Source: Bog-756 sp963776225 (GTDB taxonomy: Bacteria; Actinomycetota; Acidimicrobiia; Acidimicrobiales; RAAP-2). From it: a stretch of DNA of 64,000 nt. The stretch covers positions 62,001 through 126,000 of the forward strand of contig CAVZLL010000001.1 of NCBI GenBank assembly GCA_963776225.1, written 5' to 3'. Within the stretch, counting starts at the first letter, position 1, and every line of letters starts with the position of its first letter. The notes beneath the pieces were generated by a model that did not search any database, had not been told where the DNA came from, and saw only the letters and a program-made list of their open reading frames with translations. This document shows positions 59,827 through 64,000 of this stretch, piece by piece. A program made the position numbers and the translations under genes.

Positions 59827-60545
59827 GCGCCACCGGACCCCTGTCGCCGGTCGATCCCCCGCGGCTCCCTGCGGGAGACCCGACCGTCCGCTCGCGCGGT
59901 CACCCGGCCGCCGGCCATGGTCACCGCACGGGTGGCCAGCGCTTCGACTGCCGCGGTCTCGTGGCTCGCGATGAGGACGGTCACCCCCGACGCGGCCGCC
60001 TCGGCGACGAGCGCGTCGAGGAGCGACCGCGCGTCGGCATCGAGGCCGGCGTGGGGCTCGTCGAGCAGCCACAGCTCGGGCCACCGGGCGGTGAGGATGG
60101 CCAGGGCGACCCGGCGGCGCTGGCCGGCCGAGAGCTTCGACGCCGGGGTCCGGCCCAGGCGGCCGGTCAGCCCCCACCGTCCACAGGACGCGTCGATGCG
60201 GTCCACGTCGCCACCGGCCGCGCGCACCGCGAAGCGCACGTTCTCCTGCACGGTGAGGTCGTCGTAGAGGTGGGAGGCGTGCGAGAGCAGCCCGATCCGT
60301 CGGCGGACCCCGGTCCGGTCGCGGAGCAGGTCGAGGCCGAGAACGGTGATCCGCCCGGATGCGACGGGGACCAGGCCGGCGCAGACCCGCAGCAGGCTGG
60401 TCTTACCGGCACCGTTCGCACCCTCGACCAGGACCGTCTCCCCGGCCGCGACCTCGAGGTCGACGCCGGCGAGGAGGGGGAACCGGCCGGACAGCGCGAC
60501 CGCGTCGAGGAGTGAGACTGCAGGGGGTGGGACGACAGGGGCCAT
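59724..60545 (-). CDS. ccmA: heme exporter ATP-binding protein CcmA
   Basis: ABC ATPase with Walker A VEGANGAGKTSLLRVCAGL, signature KLSAGQRRRVALAILTARWPELWLLDEPHAGLD (including Walker B), and H-loop IASHETAAVEA. The family usually has 200-240 residues. Here the frame runs 273 residues and its last third of a kilobase edge lies 103 bases inside ccmB. Removing one G from a G5 run near 59860 would instead give a stop at 59816 with short overlap, so a 3' frame break is likely. ATG 60545. Confidence 0.9.
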   Translation of the reverse strand: MAPVVPPPAVSLLDAVALSGRFPLLAGVDLEVAAGETVLVEGANGAGKTSLLRVCAGLVPVASGRITVLGLDLLRDRTGVRRRIGLLSHASHLYDDLTVQENVRFAVRAAGGDVDRIDASCGRWGLTGRLGRTPASKLSAGQRRRVALAILTARWPELWLLDEPHAGLDADARSLLDALVAEAAASGVTVLIASHETAAVEALATRAVTMAGGRVTARADGRVSRREPRGIDRRQGSGGACGMTRCWSPARTSGSRHGPGSASPRSHPSVSWH

Positions 60546-60646
60546 GGGCGCTCCAATGCTACGGGGGTCGGGGTCGGGGAAGCCAGACGGGACTTTGCCC
60601 GAGGAGCCCGTGGCGAAGGCCCGGCCGGGCGGCCGCCGTCGCCCGG

Positions 60647-61559
60647 TCAGCTGGTCGAGAGCCGGTTCAGGTGCAGGTCACGGAGCCAGCCGCTGATGTG
60701 GGCCGAGAGCACGTCGACCTGCCCGGTGATCAGGAGCAGCCCGAAGGCGACCAGGACCACCCCCCCGACCAGGTCGACCACCCGGAGCCGGCCCCGCACC
60801 CGGGCCAGCAGATCGGTCATCCGGCCGAAGGCCAGACCGCTGAGCAGGAAGGGGACCCCGAGACCGAGGGAGTAGGCCAGCAGCAGGGCGATGCCCCCGG
60901 TGGCCGATCCCCCGGTGCCGGCGGCGAGGGCGAGCACGCTCCCGAGGACCGGGCCGATGCACGGCGTCCAGGCGAAGGCGAACGCCATGCCCATCACCGG
61001 CGGGGCCCAGGCGCCGAGCACCGAGGGCCGCACCACGAACCGCCGCTCCGCAGGCGAGCGCCATCGGGAGGTCGGCCCCCGCGGCCATGGCCACCAGCAC
61101 CGCGCCGAACAGCACGATGAGCACCCCCGAGGCGATCTCGAGCGGACGCTGGTGGGTGAGGAACAGGCGGCCGACGGCGGACGCCGAGGCACCGAGGATG
61201 GTGAAGACCACGGTGAAGCCGGCGATGAAGGCGAGGATCCCGCGGAGCAGGCGGGCGCGCTCGCGTCGCAGCACCTCGGGCGACGGGCCGCGGCCCGGGT
61301 CGGCGTCCGGGTCGATCGCCGGATCGGGACCGGCCTGCGCGGCGACCGCTGTCCCGCCCACCCCGACCGAGTGGAGAGCGGAGACGGGAGCAGGCGCCGG
61401 GTCGAGCGCGCGCAGCTCGGCGGCCGAGAGTCCCGAGACCATCGACAGGTAGGCGGGCACCAGGGGGAGGACGCACGGGGAGAGGAACGAGAGCATCCCC
61501 GCGCCGAACGCCACCAGGAGGCCGAGCGGGTCGGCGTGGATCGCCGCCAGGCCGGCCAT
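60647..61559 (-). CDS. ccdA: cytochrome c biogenesis protein CcdA, one frame break
   Basis: Carries reducing power across the membrane to CcmG. It begins at ATG 61559 and has GMLSFLSPCVLPLVPAYLSMVSG with the first redox Cys. A long cytoplasmic loop follows, then ILAFIAGFTVVFTILGASASAVG. After GADLPMAL, near 61045, the frame shifts to AERRFVVRPSVLGAWAPPVMGMAFAFAWTPCIGPVLGSVL with the second Cys, and two more helices. About 303 residues. It begins 10 bases after the gmd stop. Confidence 0.9.
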
Positions 61560-61568
61560 GGCCAACCG

Positions 61569-62540
61569 CTACCCCGTCTCGCTCTTCACCAGCGCCAGGT
61601 CGGCCTCGACCATCATCTGGACCAGCGCGGGGAACTCGACGTCGCGGTGCCAGCCGAGGGTCTTCTCGGCCTTGGACGGGTCGCCGACCAGGAGGTCCAC
61701 CTCGGCCGGGCGGAGGAAGCGCTCGTCGATCACCACGTGCTCCTCCCAGTCGAGGTCGGCGGCGGCGAACGCGAGCTCGACCAGCTCCTGGACCGAGTGG
61801 GTCTCCCCGGTGGCGACCACGTAGTCGTCGGGGCGGTCCTGCTGGAGCATGAGCCACATCGCCCGCACGTAGTCGGCCGCGAAGCCCCAGTCGCGCTGGG
61901 CGTCGAGGTTGCCGAGGGCCAGGGTCCGGTCGATGCCGGCCTTGATCCGGGCCACCCCGTGGGTCACCTTGCGGGTCACGAACTCGAGCCCGCGCCGCGG
62001 GGACTCGTGGTTGAAGAGGATTCCCGACGAGGCGTGCAGGTCGTAGCTCTCGCGGTAGTTGACGGTGATCCAGTGGCCGTAGACCTTGGCCACCCCGTAG
62101 GGGCTGCGCGGGTAGAAGGGGGTGGTCTCGACCTGGGGGACCTCGAGCACCTTGCCGAACATCTCCGAGGAGCTGGCCTGGTAGAAGCGGATCTCCGGGT
62201 CGACGGTGCGGATGGCGTCGAGCACCCGGGTCACCCCGAGTGCGGTGGTCTCGCCGGTGAGCACCGGCTGGTTCCACGAGGTCTGCACGAAGGACTGGGC
62301 GGCCAGGTTGTAGACCTCGGTCGGACGGTTCTCCCGGAGGATGTTGATCATCGAGACCTCGTCGAGCAGGTCGCCGGCGACCAGGGTGATCCGGTCCTGG
62401 AAGTGGGCGATCCGCTCGAAGTTGAGCGTGCTCGATCGGCGCACCATGCCGCAGACCTCGTACCCCTGGTCGAGCAGGAACTCGGCCAGGTAGGAGCCGT
62501 CCTGGCCGGTGACGCCGGTGATCAGTGCTCGTTTCGCCAT
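61569..62540 (-). CDS. gmd: GDP-mannose 4,6-dehydratase
   Basis: Short-chain dehydrogenase making GDP-4-keto-6-deoxymannose for fucose- or rhamnose-type sugars. 323 residues: ALITGVTGQDGSYLAEFLLDQG (nucleotide site), RRSSTLNFERI, YNLAAQSFVQTSW, YQASSSEMFGKV (catalytic Ser/Glu), PFYPRSPYGVAKVYGHWI (YxxxK), LFNHESPRRG, and LGNLDAQRDWGFAADYVRAMW. No second-step enzyme (fcl or rmd) is adjacent; a glycosyltransferase starts about 1 kb away on the other strand. Confidence 0.95.
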   Translation of the reverse strand: MAKRALITGVTGQDGSYLAEFLLDQGYEVCGMVRRSSTLNFERIAHFQDRITLVAGDLLDEVSMINILRENRPTEVYNLAAQSFVQTSWNQPVLTGETTALGVTRVLDAIRTVDPEIRFYQASSSEMFGKVLEVPQVETTPFYPRSPYGVAKVYGHWITVNYRESYDLHASSGILFNHESPRRGLEFVTRKVTHGVARIKAGIDRTLALGNLDAQRDWGFAADYVRAMWLMLQQDRPDDYVVATGETHSVQELVELAFAAADLDWEEHVVIDERFLRPAEVDLLVGDPSKAEKTLGWHRDVEFPALVQMMVEADLALVKSETG

Positions 62541-62552
62541 GCTCTGTACTCC

Positions 62553-63497
62553 TCAGGATCGGTCGGGCGACTGGGGGTGTCGGGGGGCGGGGGAAGGCGG
62601 CGTGGTGCCGGGAGTGCCCGCCTGCCAGGCCGGGGGGCGCTTCTCGACGAACGCGGCGATCCCCTCGGCCGCTTCGGCCGTCTGGCTGGTGACGGTCAGC
62701 ATGGCATGGAGGTAGGGCAGAGCCTCGGTGGCCGCCGAGTCCAGCACAGCGTAGAACGATTCGCGACCGAGCCTCATCACACCCGGCGGCTTCGAGGCGA
62801 GCACCGCGGCCAGCTCGGCCACCGCGTCGTCGAGCCGGTCGTGGGGGACCACCCGGGTGAGGAAGCCGATGCGGTCGGCCTCCTCGGCGCCGACCACCCG
62901 GCTGGTGAGCATCAGCTCGAGCGCCTTCTTCGGGGGCATCGACCGCAGCATCGGGACGGTCACCATGTAGGGCCAGAGCCCCACGTTGAGCTCGGGGGCC
63001 CCGAACCGGGCACGGTCCGAGGCGATGACCATGTCGCAGGCCAGGGCCAGCCCGAACCCGCCGGCCATGGCCCAGCCCTGCACCCGGGCGATGGTGGGCT
63101 TCCCAGGTGCCACATCTCCTCGAACAGCTCGGCCAGCCAGCCCCGGGCCACGTGGTGGTCGCGCGTACTCGTCCTGGCCGCCCCCCGCGTCGGCCGGGAC
63201 CATGCCCGAGAGGTCGGCCCCGGCGCAGAAGGCCTGGTCGCCGGCCCCGGTCAGGACCACCACCCGGACCGACGGGTCGGTCTTGGCCCGGGCGAGGTGG
63301 TCGCGGAGGCCCGCGATGACCTCCCAGGTCATGGCGTTGCGCCGCTCCGGGCGGTTGATGGTGAGGGTCAGGACCGGACCCTCGTGCACGGCGAGCAGCT
63401 CGCCGTCCTCCCCGTCGAGACGGTCGCCGGCCGCGGCATCTGGCACGTCGTCGGGCACGCACCCGACGGTACTCGGCACCCGCGGGCCCGGTCGCAT
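62553..63497 (-). CDS. enoyl-CoA hydratase/isomerase family protein, two compensating frame breaks
   Basis: Crotonase fold. LTLTINRPERRNAMTWEV, DQAFCAGADLSGM (oxyanion loop), PTIARVQGWAMAGGFGLALACDMVIAS (second oxyanion Gly) and GAPELNVGLWP (Glu). Between about 63162 and 63111 the natural protein (RDHHVARGWLAELFEEMWHL) lies in another frame, so two indels cancel. The C-terminal extension ends RPPAWQAGTPG, the usual KRxPxW tail. The start may be internal to the long N-terminus (about residue 14-30). Role in fatty acid or amino acid beta-oxidation is likely. Confidence 0.85.
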   Translation of the reverse strand: MRPGPRVPSTVGCVPDDVPDAAAGDRLDGEDGELLAVHEGPVLTLTINRPERRNAMTWEVIAGLRDHLARAKTDPSVRVVVLTGAGDQAFCAGADLSGMVPADAGGGQDEYARPPRGPGLAGRAVRGDVAPGKPTIARVQGWAMAGGFGLALACDMVIASDRARFGAPELNVGLWPYMVTVPMLRSMPPKKALELMLTSRVVGAEEADRIGFLTRVVPHDRLDDAVAELAAVLASKPPGVMRLGRESFYAVLDSAATEALPYLHAMLTVTSQTAEAAEGIAAFVEKRPPAWQAGTPGTTPPSPAPRHPQSPDRS

Positions 63498-63525
63498 CCG
63501 CGCGGGCCGCCGCTACGGTGACGCC

Positions 63526-64000
63526 ATCCCGACCGCCGCCCTCCTCTCCTTCCGTCTCGGCGGGTCCGACGGCGTGGCCGTCGAGGCGGCCAAGTGGCAG
63601 CAGGCGCTCGGCGCGCTCGGCTTCACCACCCGCACCGTGGCCGGTGACGGACCGGTCGACGTGCTGCTCCCGGGGCTCGCCATCGGGGCCGCGGAGCCGC
63701 CGACCGCCTCGGAGCTCGCCGACGCCCTCGCCGAGGCCGATCTGGTGGTGGTCGAGAACCTCTGCTCCCTGCCGCTCAACCCGCCGCGCCTCGACCCTGG
63801 TCGCCGCCGTCGCTCGCCGGGAGGCCGGCGCTCCTCCACCACCACGACCTCCCCTGGCAGCGGCCGCAGTTCGACGCACCATCCTCCACCGCCGGACGAC
63901 CCGCGCTGGAGCCACGTGACCATCAACGAGCTGAGCCGGCAGGAGCTCGCCGGCCACGGGCATCGCGGGCGACCACGGTGTACAACTCGTTCCGCATGCC
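63526..64000 (+). CDS. glycosyltransferase N-terminal part, several frame breaks, cut by window edge
   Basis: Pieces in different frames line up as the start of a GT-B glycosyltransferase: SFRLGGSDGVAVEAAKWQQA and LGFTTRTVAGDGPVDVLLPG in one frame, EADLVVVENLCSLPLN, then STLVAAVARREAG in a second, LLHHHDLPWQRPQFDAP in a third, PPDDPRWSHVTINELSRQEL, and TTVYNSFRM at the edge. No start codon lies in the first frame, so the start is probably GTG 63518 with a shift close by. The acceptor cannot be told. Divergent from the enoyl-CoA hydratase. Confidence 0.6.
   Translation, partial: MPTAALLSFRLGGSDGVAVEAAKWQQALGALGFTTRTVAGDGPVDVLLPGLAIGAAEPPTASELADALAEADLVVVENLCSLPLNPPRLDPGRRRRSPGGRRSSTTTTSPGSGRSSTHHPPPPDDPRWSHVTINELSRQELAGHGHRGRPRCTTRSAC

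Overview
The window is very GC-rich, densely packed DNA with short overlaps between genes and frequent GTG/TTG starts. A WhiB protein, a DUF2510 protein, a DUF3107 protein, the histidine-phosphatase/DUF3090/SCO1664 trio, an F420-type FrhB protein and a PdtaS-type kinase together point to an actinobacterium (Actinomycetota). A complete System I (Ccm) cytochrome c maturation operon fits a deep-branching class such as Acidimicrobiia better than the classical mycobacterial or streptomycete lineages. That placement is an inference from gene content.

Layout. (1) 1-11851, all minus strand: argS, lysA, hom, thrC, rho, rpmE, prfA, prmC, tsaC and leuB, a block for aspartate-family amino acids, transcription termination and translation. 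It includes a probable branched-chain amino acid attenuator in front of leuB. (2) 12015-16500: tRNA-Arg(CCG), a 5'-truncated IS481-type element starting a few bases after the tRNA, and a two-gene FtsX-type ABC transporter whose first gene begins at the broken IS end. (3) 16494-19467, minus: a DUF2510 membrane protein, an AlkB-like oxygenase, an RDD membrane protein overlapping a nine-residue-repeat protein, and a peroxiredoxin. (4) 19572-24217, plus: a DrrAB-type ABC exporter and aconitase. (5) 24235-29422, minus: an isocitrate-dehydrogenase-like protein, a PIG-L deacetylase, a DEAD-box helicase and ThiC. (6) 29536-35745, plus: Bcp, an FrhB-like protein, an MMPL transporter and the histidine phosphatase/DUF3090/SCO1664 operon. 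(7) 35787-41193, minus: an SGNH/MBOAT acyl-transfer pair, EtfA, EtfB and a glycerophosphodiesterase. (8) 41395-47361: WhiB1-like protein, PdtaS-like kinase, PHP-domain protein, O-methyltransferase, two ArsA-type ATPases and DUF3107. (9) 47473-53676: dGTPase-like HD protein, YccF protein, cyclopropane fatty acid synthase, Mrp, a SufR-like regulator and a cysteine desulfurase. (10) 53687-61559, minus: ccdA-ccmABCDEFGH. (11) gmd, an enoyl-CoA hydratase and the start of a glycosyltransferase that runs off the right edge.

How the genes work together. Hom, ThrC and LysA form the Thr/Met and Lys branches. PrfA and PrmC are release factor and its methylase. Mrp, the SufR-like protein and the cysteine desulfurase are a small Fe-S module around a shared 47-bp intergenic region. 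CcdA and CcmA-H make up a full heme-delivery and apocytochrome-reduction route. EtfAB and the enoyl-CoA hydratase point to fatty-acid or amino-acid oxidation.

Data quality matters here. At least twenty reading-frame breaks and one in-frame amber codon fall in conserved genes. Most breaks are single-base shifts after which the protein continues at once in another frame, often at G/C runs. Uncorrected sequencing indels are the likeliest cause, so frameshifted genes are annotated over their whole extent.
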